Assembly (NCBI GenBank): GCA_037974665.1
Contig: CM075773.1
Location: 26,133,853 to 26,197,852 of the forward strand
Direction of reading: 5' to 3'
DNA from: Ehretia macrophylla
Lineage: Eukaryota > Streptophyta > Magnoliopsida > Boraginales > Ehretiaceae
DNA length: 64,000 nucleotides
In this document: positions 11,240 through 21,367 of the stretch, one piece after another
Numbering within the stretch: position 1 is the first letter of the stretch
Layout: every line of letters begins with the position of its first letter
The notes under the pieces: generated by a model
What the model was told of the DNA's origin: nothing
Database searches by the model: none
The model's input: the letters and a program-made list of their open reading frames with translations, nothing else
Translations under genes and position numbers: made by a program

Positions 11240-11357
11240 GGGTGCAACACGAGGACTACCCAGGGGGTCACCAATCCTTGTACTACTCTCGCCCAAGCAC
11301 ACTTAACTTCAGAGTTCTGATAGGATTTGGTGCATTAGTGGTGGTATGATTGCAACT
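11240..11357 (-). rRNA. 5S rRNA locus S13 (variant)
   Basis: Carries the caccaatccttgtac box C variant and gataggat, shared with S36 in part and with S49, S56 and S59. Box A has one change (cacactt). 5' end tgcaact. Confidence 0.86.
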
Positions 11358-11919
11358 GTCATGTTGTGGGCACAAATCGTTTATGTGTTGACGGTTCACA
11401 GTCTCAGCCCAGAGAGATGGCCCATTCAAAAGGCCCAATGGGCTTAACGACAACCCATTCACTTCAACAACGTATCATCCTCACAAGACGTGATATCGAC
11501 GGGTTGTAGGGCCCTGTAATATCCCGCGAGTTAGGTTGTCGTCCTTTTAACAGCTCACAACGTACGATCTGGGATGAAAAAACAGAGCAAAAGAAGAAAA
11601 GTAGCCTGAAACTGATGAGAACATTCAATTTTGGGGTCTGATAATAGGCGCAGTCGAGCAGGCTCGCTGCTCTCGTCGTAGAGCTCTCGGAGAGCTTTCC
11701 AACGTTATGCTGTGCGCTGCGTAACTCCTTTTGGATCAAAAGTTATGGGCACCGGATCGATATAGACCTAGTCACAAGCCCTATGCCCTATGTTTGCGGG
11801 CCCAGCCTCTACGTGAGGCGAAGTTGTCTTGCCCAAGGTGCCGTGCGATTCGGTAATAGAAATGTGGAGGATAAAGTATCTTGGCAACCCTAACTGGGGC
11901 AAAAAAATTTGAAAAGGGG

Positions 11920-12037
11920 TGTTGCAACACGAGGACTTCCCAAGGGGTCACCGCTCTTAGTACTACTCTCGCCCAAGCACGCTTAACTTCAGAGTTTTGA
12001 TGGGATCCGATACATTAGTACTGGTATGATCGTACCC
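11920..12037 (-). rRNA. 5S rRNA locus S14
   Basis: Box A intact; box C altered (caccgctctt); 3' end reads ttgcaac with extra pyrimidine character like S37, S50 and S60; 5' end cgtaccc. Confidence 0.87.
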
Positions 12038-12594
12038 GTCACGTTGTGGGCACAAATCCTTTATGTGTTGACCATTCACCGTCCCAACCCAGAAAGATGG
12101 CCCATTATAAAGGCCCAATGGGCTTAAAGGCAACCCATTCGCTTCAACAACGCAGCATTCTCGTAAGACATGATATTGACGCATTGTAGGGCCCTTTAAT
12201 GTCCCGCGAGTTTGGTTGTCATCCTGTTAACAACTCACAACGTACGATCTGGGACGGAAAAACAGAGCAAAAGATGAAAGTGGCACAAAACTGATGAAAA
12301 CGTTCAATTTTTTGCCCCAAAAATAGGTGCAGCTAGCATGCTTTTTGCCCCATCATAGAGCTCTCGAAGAGCTTTCCAACGGTATGTTGTGCGCAGTGTA
12401 ACTCCTTACGGATCAAAAGTATGGGCACTGGAGCGACGAAGACCTGGTCATAAGCCCTACGCCCTCGAGTTGCGAGCCTAGCATCTACGTGAAGTGAAGT
12501 TGTCTTGCCCACAGTGCCGTGGGATTCGGTAATAGAAATGTGGTGGATAACGTATCTTGGCAAACCTAACTGGGGCAAAAAAATTGAAAATAGG

Positions 12595-12712
12595 GGGTGC
12601 AACACGAGGACTTCCGAGGGGGTCACCCGTCCTAATACTACTCTCGCCTAAGCACGCTTAACTTCGGAGTTCTGATGGGATCTGATGCATTAGTGCAGGT
12701 ATCATCGCACTC
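12595..12712 (-). rRNA. 5S rRNA locus S15
   Basis: Box C cacccgtcct with ctaatac; box A begins taagcacgc; 5' end tatcatcgcactc. Partners S38 and S51. The unit to its right is cut to 330 bp by a spacer deletion near 12798. Confidence 0.88.
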
Positions 12713-12924
12713 GCCATGTTGAGTGCATAAATCCTTTATGTGTTGACAGTTCATAGTCCCAGCCTAGAGAGATGGCCCATTCAAAAGGTCCAATGGGTTT
12801 GCGAGCCTAGCCTCTATGTGAAGCGAATTTGTCTTGCCCAAGGTGTCGTGGGATTCGGTAATAGAAATGTGGTGGATAAAGTATCTTGGCAACCCTAACC
12901 GAAGCTAAAAATATTGAAAATGGG

Positions 12925-13042
12925 GGGTGCAACACGAGGACCTCCCAGGCGGTCACCCATCTTAGTACTACTCTCGCCCAAGCACGTTTAACTTCGGAGT
13001 TCTAATGGGGTCAGGTGCATTAGTGCTGGTATGATCGCACCC
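12925..13042 (-). rRNA. 5S rRNA locus S16 (type A variant)
   Basis: Type A signature on +: acctcccaggcggtcac, catcttag and cacgttt, shared with S21, S24, S39, S52 and in part S62. The cacgttt change hits box A and the ggcgg change hits box C. Partners S39 (+15,022) and S52 (+23,845). Confidence 0.88.
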
Positions 13043-13601
13043 GTCATGTTGTGGGCACAAATCCTTTATGTGTTGACCGTTCATATCCCCAAGCCAGAGA
13101 GATAACCTATTCGAAAGCCCCAATGGGCTTAATGACAACCCATCCTTTTCAACAACACAGCATCCTCACAAGACGCGATATCGACATGTTGTATGGCCCT
13201 CTAATCTCCCGCGAGTTAGGTTGTCGTCCTTTTAACAGCTCACGACGTACGATCCTGGATGGCAAAAAAGAGCAAAAGAAGAAAAGTGGCCCGAAACTAA
13301 AGAAAACGTTCGATTTTGGTCTCCGAATATCATTGCAACTGAGCAAGTTTGCTGCCCTTGTCGTAGAGCTCTCGGAGAGCTTTCCAACGGTATGTTGTGC
13401 ACTACGTAACTCCTTTCGGATCAAAAGTTATAGGCACCGGAGCGACGAACACCTGGTCACAAGCCCTACGACTACGGTTTGCGGGCCCAACCTCTATGTG
13501 AAGCGAAGTTGTCTTGCCCAAGGTGCCATGGGATTCGGTATTAGAAAGGTGGTGGATAAAGTATCTTGGCAACCCTAACCGGGGCAAAAAAAATTGAAAA
13601 A

Positions 13602-13721
13602 GGGTATGCAGCACGAGGACTTCCCAGGGGGTTACCCATCCTAGTACTACTCTCACCCAAGCACGCTTAACTTGGGAGTTCTAATGGGATCCGGTGCATT
13701 AGTGCTGGTATGATCGTACCC
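13602..13721 (-). rRNA. 5S rRNA locus S17 (type B variant)
   Basis: About 120 bp. The 3' terminus reads gggtatgcagcacg, with two extra bases against gggtgcaacacg. This is shared with S40 and S53 only, each directly following a type A gene. Box A intact, 5' end cgtaccc. Confidence 0.86.
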
Positions 13722-14281
13722 GTCATGTTTTGGGCACAAATCCTTTATGTGTTGACGGTTCACAGTCCCAGGCCAAAGAGATGGCCCATTGAAAAGGCCC
13801 AATGGGCTTAACAACAACCCATCTGCTTTAACAACGCAACATCCTCGCAAGACGTGATATCGATGCGTTTTAAGGCTCAGTAATATCCATCGAGTTAGGT
13901 TGTCGTCCTTTTAACAACTCACGACAAACGATCCGGGACGAAAAAACAGAGCAAAAGAAGTAAAGTGGCCAGAAACTGATTAAAATGTTTGATTTTGGGC
14001 TTTAAAAACAGGCGTAACTGAGCAGGCATCCTGCCCCCGTCGTACAGCTCTCGGAGAGCTTTCAAACTGTATGCTGTGTGCCGCATTACTCCTTACGGAT
14101 TAAAAGTTATGGGCACTAGAGTGACGGAGACTTGGTCACAAGCCCCACGCACTCGATTTTCGGTCCCAGCCTCTAGGTGAAGCGAAGTTGTCTTGCCCAA
14201 GGTGCCAAGGGATTCGGTAAGAGAAATGTGGCGGATAAAGTATCTCTGCAACCTTTACCGTGGAAAAAAAATTGAAAAGGG

Positions 14282-14399
14282 GGGTGCCACATGAGGACTT
14301 CCCACAAGGTCACCGATCCTAGTACTACTCTCGCCTAAGCATGCTTAACTTCGGAGTTCTAATGGGATCCGGTGCATTAGTGCTTTTACGATCGCACCC
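14282..14399 (-). rRNA. 5S rRNA locus S18 (type C variant)
   Basis: 3' end tgccacatgagg, box C acaaggtcaccgat and box A taagcatgc. Same combination in S41 and largely in S54. Follows type A and type B genes in all three blocks. Confidence 0.86.
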
Positions 14400-14959
14400 A
14401 TCATGTTGTGCGCACAAATAATTTATGTGTTGACCGTTCACAGTTCCGGACCAGAGAGATGGCCCATTAAAAAGGCCCAATGGGCATAACGACAACCCAT
14501 CTGCTTCAACAACGCAGCAGCCTTACAAGACGTGATATCGACGCGTTGTACAACCCTCTAATATCCAGCGAGTTTGGTTGTCGTCCTTTTAACAGCTCAC
14601 GACGTACGATCTGGGAAGAAAAAACTTCGAAAAAGAAGAAAAGTGGTCCGAACCTTATGAAAACGTTCGATTTTGGGCTCCGAAAATAGGTGAAGCTGAG
14701 TAGGCTTACTACCCCCGCATAGAGCTCTCGGAGAGCTTTCCAACGGTATGCTGTGTGTCGCGTAACTCCTTACGGATCAAAAGTTATGGGCACCAGAGCG
14801 ACAAAGACCAGGTCACAAGCCCTACGCCCTCGGTTTGCGGGACCAGCCTCTACGTGAAGCGAAGTAATCTTGCCCAAGGTGGCATGGGATTCAGTAATAG
14901 AAATGTGGTGGATAAAGTATCTTGGCAACCCAAACCGGGGCAAAAAAAATTGAAAAGGG

Positions 14960-15077
14960 CAGTGCAACACGAGGACTTCCCAGGGGGTCACCCATCCTAG
15001 TGCTACTCTCGCCCAAGCACACATAAATTCGGAGTTATGTTGGGATCCAATGCATTAGTGCTGCTATGATCGCACCC
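14960..15077 (-). rRNA. 5S rRNA locus S19 (variant)
   Basis: Box A changed at three sites (cacacataaat), plus gttatgttggg and ccaatgc; 3' end cagtgcaac like S3/S65. Partner S42 at +15,024 bp, similar mainly in the 5' half, so the unit may be a recombinant. Confidence 0.86.
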
Positions 15078-15620
15078 GTCATGTTGGGGGCACAAATCCT
15101 TTATGTGTTTACCGTTCGCAGCATCAGCCCAGAGAGATGACCCATTCAAAAGGCCCAATGGGCTTAACGACAACCCATCTGCTTCAACAACGTAGCATCC
15201 TCGCAAGACATGATATCGACGTATTGTATGGCCCTCTAATGTCCCGCGAGTTAGGTTGTCGTCCTGTTAACAGCTGACGACGTACGATCCTGGATGAAAA
15301 AATAGAGCAAAATAAGAAAAGTGGCCCGAAACTGATGAAAATGTTCAATTTTGGGCTCCGAATATAGGCGCAGCAGACCAGGTTTCTTGCCCCTGTTGTA
15401 GAGCTCTCAGAGAGGTTTCCAACGGTATGCAGTGCACTACTTAACTCCTTACGGATCAAAAGTTATGGGCACTGGAGCGACGAAGACCTGGCCACATGCC
15501 CTACGCCCACGGTTTGCGGGCCCAACCTCTACGAGAAGCAAAGTTGTCTTGCCAAAGGTGCCATGGGACTCGGTAATAGAAATGTGGTGGATAAAGTATC
15601 TTGGAAACCCTAACCGGGGC

Positions 15621-15635
15621 AAAAAAATTGAAAAG
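15621..15635 (-). terminator. Pol III terminator of S20 (representative)
   Basis: Just past the S20 3' end the - strand reads CTTTTCAATTTTTTTG, a T4 run then a T7 run. Pol III stops at four or more T residues. Almost every unit has this double T-tract; S59 lacks it. Confidence 0.75.
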
Positions 15636-15637
15636 AG

Positions 15638-15755
15638 GGGTGCAACACAAGGACTTCCCAGGGGGTCACCCATCCTAGTACTACTCTCGCCCAAGCACGC
15701 TTAACTTCAGAGTTCTGATGGGATTCGGTGCATTAGTGCTGGTCTGATCGCACCC
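15638..15755 (-). rRNA. 5S rRNA locus S20 (among least altered)
   Basis: Differs from the consensus at about four bases (acacaagg, ttcagag, gattcgg, ggtctg on +). Box A and box C intact, CATAAAGG at -28, C at -1, 4-T and 7-T terminator. One of the best candidates for a transcribable copy. Partner S43. Confidence 0.93.
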
Positions 15756-16315
15756 GTCATGTTGTGGGCATAAATCCTTTATGTGTTGACGGTTCACAGT
15801 CTCAGCCCAAAGAGATGGCCCATTCAAAAGATGCAATGGGCTTAACGACAACCCATCCGCTTCAATAACGCAGCATCCTCGTAAGTCATGATATCGACGC
15901 ATTGTAGGGCCCTGTAATATCCCGCGAGTTAGGTTGTCGTCCTTTTAACAACTCACGACGTACGATCTGGGACTCAAAAATAGAGCAAAATAAGAAAAGT
16001 GGCACGAAACTGATGAAAACGTTCAATTTGTGCTCCAAAAACAGGTGCAACTGTGTAGGCTTTTTTCCCCGTCGTAAAGCTCTCGGAGAGCTTTCCAATG
16101 GTATGTTATGCGCCGCGTAACTCCTTACGAATCAAAAGTTATGGGCACTGGAGCGACGAAGACCTGATCACAAGCCCTACGCCCTCGGTTTGCATGCCCA
16201 GCCTCTATGTGAAGCGAAATTGTCTTGCCCAAGGTGCCGTGGGATACAGTAATAGAAATGTGGTGGATAAAGTATCTTGGCAACCCTAACTAGAGAAAAA
16301 AATAGTGAAAATGGG

Positions 16316-16433
16316 GGGTGCAACACGAGGACCTCCCAGGCGGTCACCCATCTTAGTACTACTCTAGCCCAAGCACGTTTAACTTCGGAGTTCTGATGGG
16401 ATCCAGTGCATTAGTGTTGTTACGATCTCACCC
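16316..16433 (-). rRNA. 5S rRNA locus S21 (type A 3' part, GTTGTTAC 5' part)
   Basis: The 3' half has the type A signature (cctcccaggcggtc, catcttag, cacgttt); the 5' end reads tgttgttacgatctcaccc like S26, S28, S31, S44, S72 and S82. This looks like a recombinant gene with a crossover inside the 5S. Confidence 0.87.
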
Positions 16434-16995
16434 GTTATGTTGTGGGCACAAATACTTTATGTGTTGACCGTTCACAGTCCCAGACCAGAGAGATGGCCCA
16501 TTCAAAAGGCCCAATAGGCTTAACGACAACCCATCCACTTCAACAACGCAGTATTTTGGCAAGACGTGATATCGACGCGTTGTAGGGCCCTGTAATATCC
16601 CGCGAGTTAGGTTGTCGTCCTTTTAACAGCAAACAATGTACGATTCGGGACAAAAAAACAGAGCAAAAGAAGAAAAATGGCCAAAAATTGATAAAAATGT
16701 TCAATTTTGGTTTCCGAAAATAGGCGCAGTTGAGCAGGCTTGCTGCCCCCATTGTAGAGCTCTCGGAGAGCTTTCCAACGGTATGGTGTACGTCGCGTAA
16801 CTCCTTACGGATTAAAAGTTATGGGCACCGGAGCAACGGAGACCTGGTGACAATCCCCACGCCCCCGATTTGCGGGCCCAGCCTCTACGTGATGCGAAGT
16901 TGTCTTGCCCAAGGTGCCGTGGGATTCGGTAATAGAAATATAGCGGATAAAGTATCTTGGCAACCCTAACCGGGGCAAAAAAAATTGAAAATGGA

Positions 16996-17068
16996 GGGTG
17001 CACCCAAGCACGCTTAACTTCAGAGTTCTGATGGGATCCGATGCATTAGTGCTGGTATGATCATACCC
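16996..17068 (-). pseudogene. 5S rRNA locus S22, internal deletion
   Basis: Only 73 bp. gggtgc joins directly to acccaagcacgc, removing about 44 bp with box C, the intermediate element and most of the 3' arm. Partner S45 at +15,021 bp is full-length, so the deletion is private to this copy. It cannot fold as 5S. Confidence 0.9.
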
Positions 17069-17631
17069 GTCATTTTGTGGGCATAAATCCTTTATGTGTT
17101 GACCGTTCACAGTCCCAGCCCAGAGAGATGGCCCATTTAAAAGGCCCAATGGGCTTAACGATAACCCATCCGCTTCAACAACGTAGCATCCTTGCAAGAC
17201 ATGATATCGACGCGTTTTAGTGCCATCTAATGTACCGCAAGTTAGGTTGTGGTCCTTTTAATAGCTCACGACGTACGATGCGAGACCGAAAAACAGAGCA
17301 AAGAAAGAAAAGTGGCCCGAAACCTATGAAAACTTTCGATTTTGGGCTCCAAAAACAGGCGCAGCCGAGCAAGCATGCTGCCCCCATCGTAGAGCTCTTG
17401 GAGAGCTTTCCAATAGTATGTTGTGCGCCGCGTAGCTCCTTACGGATCAAAGGTTATGGGCACCGGAGTGACGAAGACCTGGTCACAATCCCTACTCCCT
17501 CGGTTTGCGGACCTAGCCTCTACGTGAAGCGAAGTTGTCTTCCCCAAGGTGCCGTGGGATTCAGAAGTAGAAATGTGGTGGATAAAGTATCTTGGCAACC
17601 CTAACCGGGGCAAAAAAAAATTGAAAAGGAA

Positions 17632-17749
17632 GGGTGGAACACGAGGATTTCCCAGGGGGTCACCCATCCTAGTACTATTCTCACCGAAGCGCGCTTAACT
17701 TCGAAGTTCTGATGGGATCATGTGCATTAGTGCTGGTATGATCGTACCC
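17632..17749 (-). rRNA. 5S rRNA locus S23 (variant)
   Basis: Signature tactattctcaccgaagcgcg in the box A/intermediate region, shared with S30, S33, S46 and S74. 3' end tggaacac, 5' end cgtaccc. Last gene before the inverted segment. Confidence 0.87.
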
Positions 17750-18060
17750 ATCATGTTGAGGGCACAATTCATTTATGTCTTGACGGTTCACAGTCCCAGC
17801 CTAAAGAAATGGCCCATTCAGAAGGCCAATGGGCTTAACGATAACCCATCGGCTTCAACAACGCAGCATCCTCGCAAGACGTGATATCGACACGTTGTAA
17901 GGCCCGGTAATATCCGTCGAGTTAGGTTGTCGTCCTTTTAACAACTCACGACGTACGATCCGAGACGAAAAAATAGAGCAAAACAAGTAAAGTGGCCAGA
18001 AATCGATGAAAATGTTCGATTTTGGACTCTGAAAACAAGCGTAGCTGAGCAGGCATCCTG

Positions 18061-18518
18061 ACTTCGCTTCACGGATGGGTTGTCGTTAAGCCTATTGGGG
18101 CTTTTGAATGGGTCCTCTCTCTAGCTTGGGGCTGTGAACCGTCAACACATAAAGGATTTGTGCCCACAACATGACGGGTGCGATCATTCCAGCACTAATG
18201 CATCGGATCCCATCAGAACTCCGAAGTTAAACGTGCTTGGCCGAGAGTAGTACTAAGATGGGTGACCGCCTGGGAGGTCCTCGTGCTGCACCCCCCCTTT
18301 TCAATATTTTTTTCTCCGGTTAGGGTTGCCAATATACTTTATCCACCACATTTCTATTCCCGAATCCCACGGCACCTTGGCAAGACAACTTCGTTTCACA
18401 TAGAGGCTGGGCATGCAAACCGAGGGCGTAGGGCTTGTGATTAGGTCTTCGTCGCTCCAGTGCCCATAACTTTTGATTCGTAAGGAGTTACGCGGCGCAC
18501 AGCATACCTTTGGAAAGT
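18061..18518 (+). repeat. inverted partial 5S unit
   Basis: Orientation flips here. At 18060/18061 normal spacer (gagcaggcatcctg) meets acttcgcttca, an out-of-place spacer scrap, and then the reverse complement of a spacer-gene-spacer segment. At about 18518 the inverted spacer (cctttggaaag) meets the middle of a 5S gene (tctcgcccaag). The segment shares cgggaatag, gtatattgg, gcagcacgagg and ccccaagctagag (in reverse) with the unit of S52, so that lineage is the nearest source. Only about 450 bp of a 679-bp unit is present. Confidence 0.9.
18176..18293 (+). rRNA. 5S rRNA locus S24, the only + strand copy
   Basis: Full-length type A gene on the + strand: CATAAAGG upstream near 18147, C at -1, box A with GTTAAACGTGC, box C with GACCGCCTGGG, and a 3' T4 and T7 terminator (18297-18312). 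It faces its neighbours head-on, so transcription would converge with S25 and S26. Confidence 0.92.
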
Positions 18519-18589
18519 TCTCGCCCAAGCATGCTTAACTTCTGAGTTCTGATGGGATCTGGTGCTTTAGCGTTGGTATGATCGCACCC
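18519..18589 (-). pseudogene. 5S rRNA locus S25, 3' part lost at inversion breakpoint
   Basis: Only the 5' 71 bp remain, from tctcgcccaag on + to gatcgcaccc. Box A is present with one change (gcatgc), but box C and the 3' arm are replaced by inverted spacer. gctttagcgttgg links it to S55 and S58. Confidence 0.9.
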
Positions 18590-19149
18590 GTCATGTTGCG
18601 TGCACAAATCATTTATGTGTTGACGGTTCACAGTCCCACCCAGAGAGATGGCCTATTCAAAAGGCCCAATGGGCTTAAAGACAACCCAACCGCTTCAACA
18701 ACGCAGCATCCTCGCAAGACGTGATATCGATGCATTGTAAGGCCCTGTAATATCTCGCGAGTTAGGTTGTCGTCTTTTTAACAACTCACGACGTACGATC
18801 CGGGACGAAAAAACAGAGCAAAACAAGAAAAGTGGCCCGAAACTGATGAAAATGTTTGATTTTGGGCTCTAAAAACAGGTGCAGCTGGGCATGCTTCCTG
18901 CCCTCGTCGTACAGCCCTCGGAGAACTTTCCAACGGCTTGTTGTGTGCCGCGTAACTTCTTACGGATTAAAAGTTATGGGCACCGGTGTGACAGAGACCT
19001 CGTCACAAGCCCCACGCCATTGGTTTGTGGGCCCGGCCTCTACGTGAAACGAAGTTGTCTTGCCCAAAGTGCCGAGGGATTCGGTAATAGAAATATGGTG
19101 GATAAAGTATCTTGGCAACGCTTACCGGGGAAAAAAAATTTGAAAAGGG

Positions 19150-19266
19150 GGGTGCAACATGAGGACTTCCAGGCGGTCACCCATCCTAGTACTACTCTCG
19201 CCCAAGCACGCTTAACTTCGGAGTTCTGATGGGATCCGGTGCATTAGTGTTGTTACGATCTTACCC
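19150..19266 (-). rRNA. 5S rRNA locus S26
   Basis: 117 bp; box A intact; box C ttccaggcggtc; 5' end of the tgttgttacgatcttaccc class. The upstream spacer lost about 30 bp near 19342, deleting most of the TGGGCC block. Confidence 0.88.
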
Positions 19267-19797
19267 GTCATGTTGTGGGCACAAATACTTTATGTGTCGA
19301 CCATTTGCAGCATCAGCCCCGAGAGATGACCCATTCAAAAGGCCCAACAACGTAGCATCCTCGCAAGACGTGATATCGACGTGTTGTATGGCCCTCTAAT
19401 GTCCCGCGAGTTAGGTTGTAATCCTGTTAACAGCTGACGACGTACGATCCTAGACGGAAAAAAAGGGCAAAATAAGAAAAGTGGCCTGAAACTGATGAAA
19501 ACGTCAATTTTGGGCCCCGAATATAGGCGCAGCAGAGCTAGCTTGCTGTCCCCGTTGTAGAGTTCTCAGAGAGCTTTCCAATGGTATGCTGTGCACCACA
19601 TAACCCCTTACGGATCAAAAGTTATGGGCACCGGAGCGACGGAGACCTGGTCACAAGCCCCACGCTCTTAGTTTGTGGGCCTAGCCTCAACGTGAAGTGA
19701 AGTTGTCTTGCCCAAGGTGGCGTGGGATTCGGTAATAGAAATGTGGTGGATAAAGTATCTTGGAAACCCTAACCGGGGCAAAAAGAATTGAAGAGGG

Positions 19798-19915
19798 GGG
19801 TGCAACATGAGGACTTCCCAGGGGGTCACCCATCCTAGTACTACTCTCACCCAAGCACGCTTAACTTCAGAGTTCTGATGGGATCTGGTGCATTAGTGCT
19901 GGTATGATCGCACCC
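19798..19915 (-). rRNA. 5S rRNA locus S27 (among least altered)
   Basis: About four differences from the consensus (acatgagg, ctctcaccc, ttcagag, gatctgg on +). Box A and box C intact. Upstream spacer reads gttatgggaaaatcctttttg, so its -28 element is degraded. Confidence 0.92.
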
Positions 19916-20474
19916 GTCATGTTATGGGAAAATCCTTTTTGTGTCGACGATTCACAGTCCCAGCCCAGAGAGATGGCCCATTCAAAAGGCCTAATGGGCT
20001 TAACGACAACCCATCCGCTTCAACAACGCAGCATCCTCGCAAGACGTGATATCGATGCATTGTAAGGCCCTGTAATATCCCGCGAGTTAAGTTGTCGTCC
20101 TTTTAACAGCTCACGACGTACGATCAAGGACAGAAAAATAGAGGAAAAGTAGAAAAGTGCTCAGAAACTGATGAAAATGCACGATTTTAGGCTCTAAAAA
20201 TAGGTGCAGCTGGGCATGCTTCCTGCCCCCGTCGTACGGCTCTTAGAGAGCTTTCCAACGGCATGTTGTGTGCCGCGTAACTCCTTACGGATTAAAAGTT
20301 ATGGGCACCGGTGTGATAGAGAACTCGTCACAAGCCCCACGACCTAGGTTTGTGGGCCCGGCCTCTACGTGAAACAAAGTTGTCTTGCCCAAGGTGCCGA
20401 GGGATTCGGTAATAGAAATGTGGTGAATAAAGTATCTTGGCAACGCTTACCGTGGAAAAAAAAATTGAAAAGGG

Positions 20475-20592
20475 GGGTGCAACATGAGGACTTCCCAGAG
20501 GGTCAACCATCCTAGTACTACTCTCGCCCATGCACGCTTAACTTCGGAGTTCTGATGGGATCCGGTGCATTAGTGTTGTTACGATCTCACCC
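20475..20592 (-). rRNA. 5S rRNA locus S28
   Basis: tgttgttacgatctcaccc 5' class; box C gagggtcaaccat and box A catgcacgc altered. First of a three-unit block repeated as S31-S33 at +2,044 bp. Confidence 0.88.
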
Positions 20593-21162
20593 GTCATGTT
20601 GTGGGCACAAATACTTTATGTGTTGACCGTTCACAGTCCTAAACCAGAGAGATGGCCCATTCAAATGGCCCAATGGGCTTAACGACAACCCATCCACTTC
20701 AACAACGCAGTATTCTTGCAAGACGTGATATCGACACGTTGTAAGGCCCTGTAATATCCTGCGAGTTAGGTTGTCGTCCTTTGGATAGCTCACAACGTAT
20801 GATTCGGGACAAAAAAATAGAGCAAAAGAAGAAAAATATCTCAAAACTGATGAAAATGTTCAATTTTGGTCTCCAAAAATAGGCGCAACCGAGCAGGCTT
20901 GCTGCCCACGTTGTAGAGCTCTCGTAGAGCTTTCCAACGGTATGCTGTTCGTCGCGTAACTCCTTACGGATCAAAAGTTATGGGCACCAGAGCGACGGAT
21001 ACCTAGTCATAATCCCCATGCCCGCAATTTGCGGGCCCAGCCTCTACGTGAAGCGAAGTTGTTTTGCCCAAGGTGCCGTGGGATCCGATAATAGAAATGT
21101 GGTGGATAAAGTATCTTGGCAACCCTAACCGGGGCAAAAAAAATTAAAAGGGGGCAGGGGAG

Positions 21163-21280
21163 GGGTACAACACGCGGACTTCCCAGGGGGTCACCCATCG
21201 TTGTACTACTCTCGCCCAAGCACACTTAACTTCGGAGTTCTGATGGGATCCAGTGCATTAGTGCTGGTATGATCGCACAC
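21163..21280 (-). rRNA. 5S rRNA locus S29
   Basis: tacaacacgcgg at the 3' end, catcgttgtac, box A cacactt, 5' end cgcacac. A ggggcagggg insertion separates the T-run from the gene (unit 688 bp). Telomere-like aaccctaacc lies at 21121. Partner S32. Confidence 0.87.
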
Positions 21281-21300
21281 GTCATGTTGTGGGCATAACT

Positions 21301-21308
21301 CCTTTATG
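21301..21308 (-). promoter_or_regulatory. TATA-like upstream element of 5S gene (S29, representative)
   Basis: The - strand reads CATAAAGG at about -28 to -21 from the S29 start, with C at -1. Plant 5S genes are known to need an AT-rich element near -28 and C at -1. The element recurs at the same distance in most units, though some copies are altered, for example the T-rich version near 21980. Confidence 0.6.
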
Positions 21309-21340
21309 TGTTGACCGTTCACAGTCCCAGCCCAGAGAGA

Positions 21341-21367
21341 TGGCCCATTCAAAAGGCCCAATGGGCT
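21341..21367 (-). promoter_or_regulatory. inverted TGGGCC/GGCCCA block upstream of 5S (S29, representative)
   Basis: The - strand carries GCCCATTGGGCC and then AATGGGCCA, about -61 to -87 from the gene. TGGGCY is the plant site II element found in promoters of ribosomal-protein and growth genes. The block also forms an inverted repeat (GCCCATT/AATGGGC). It is conserved in most units and is lost by deletion at 19342. Confidence 0.45.

Larger units (their letters stand above)
9882..14399 (-). repeat. higher-order block Q1 (S11-S18)
   Basis: Ordered gene variants (catggggtcaccgat; gctttagcattgg; ttgcaac; type A; type B; type C) recur in the same order in 24555-29421 and 33375-38246. Offsets are about 14,672 before and 15,022 after the 348-bp deletion near 12798. 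Confidence 0.82.

Noticed and set aside
13051-13578. 175-codon frame, with a similar one at 36896-37423 and many 60-130-codon frames across the array
   Set aside because: They run through 5S genes and spacer in either strand and look alike only because the units are repeats. No domain, codon bias or start context supports coding.
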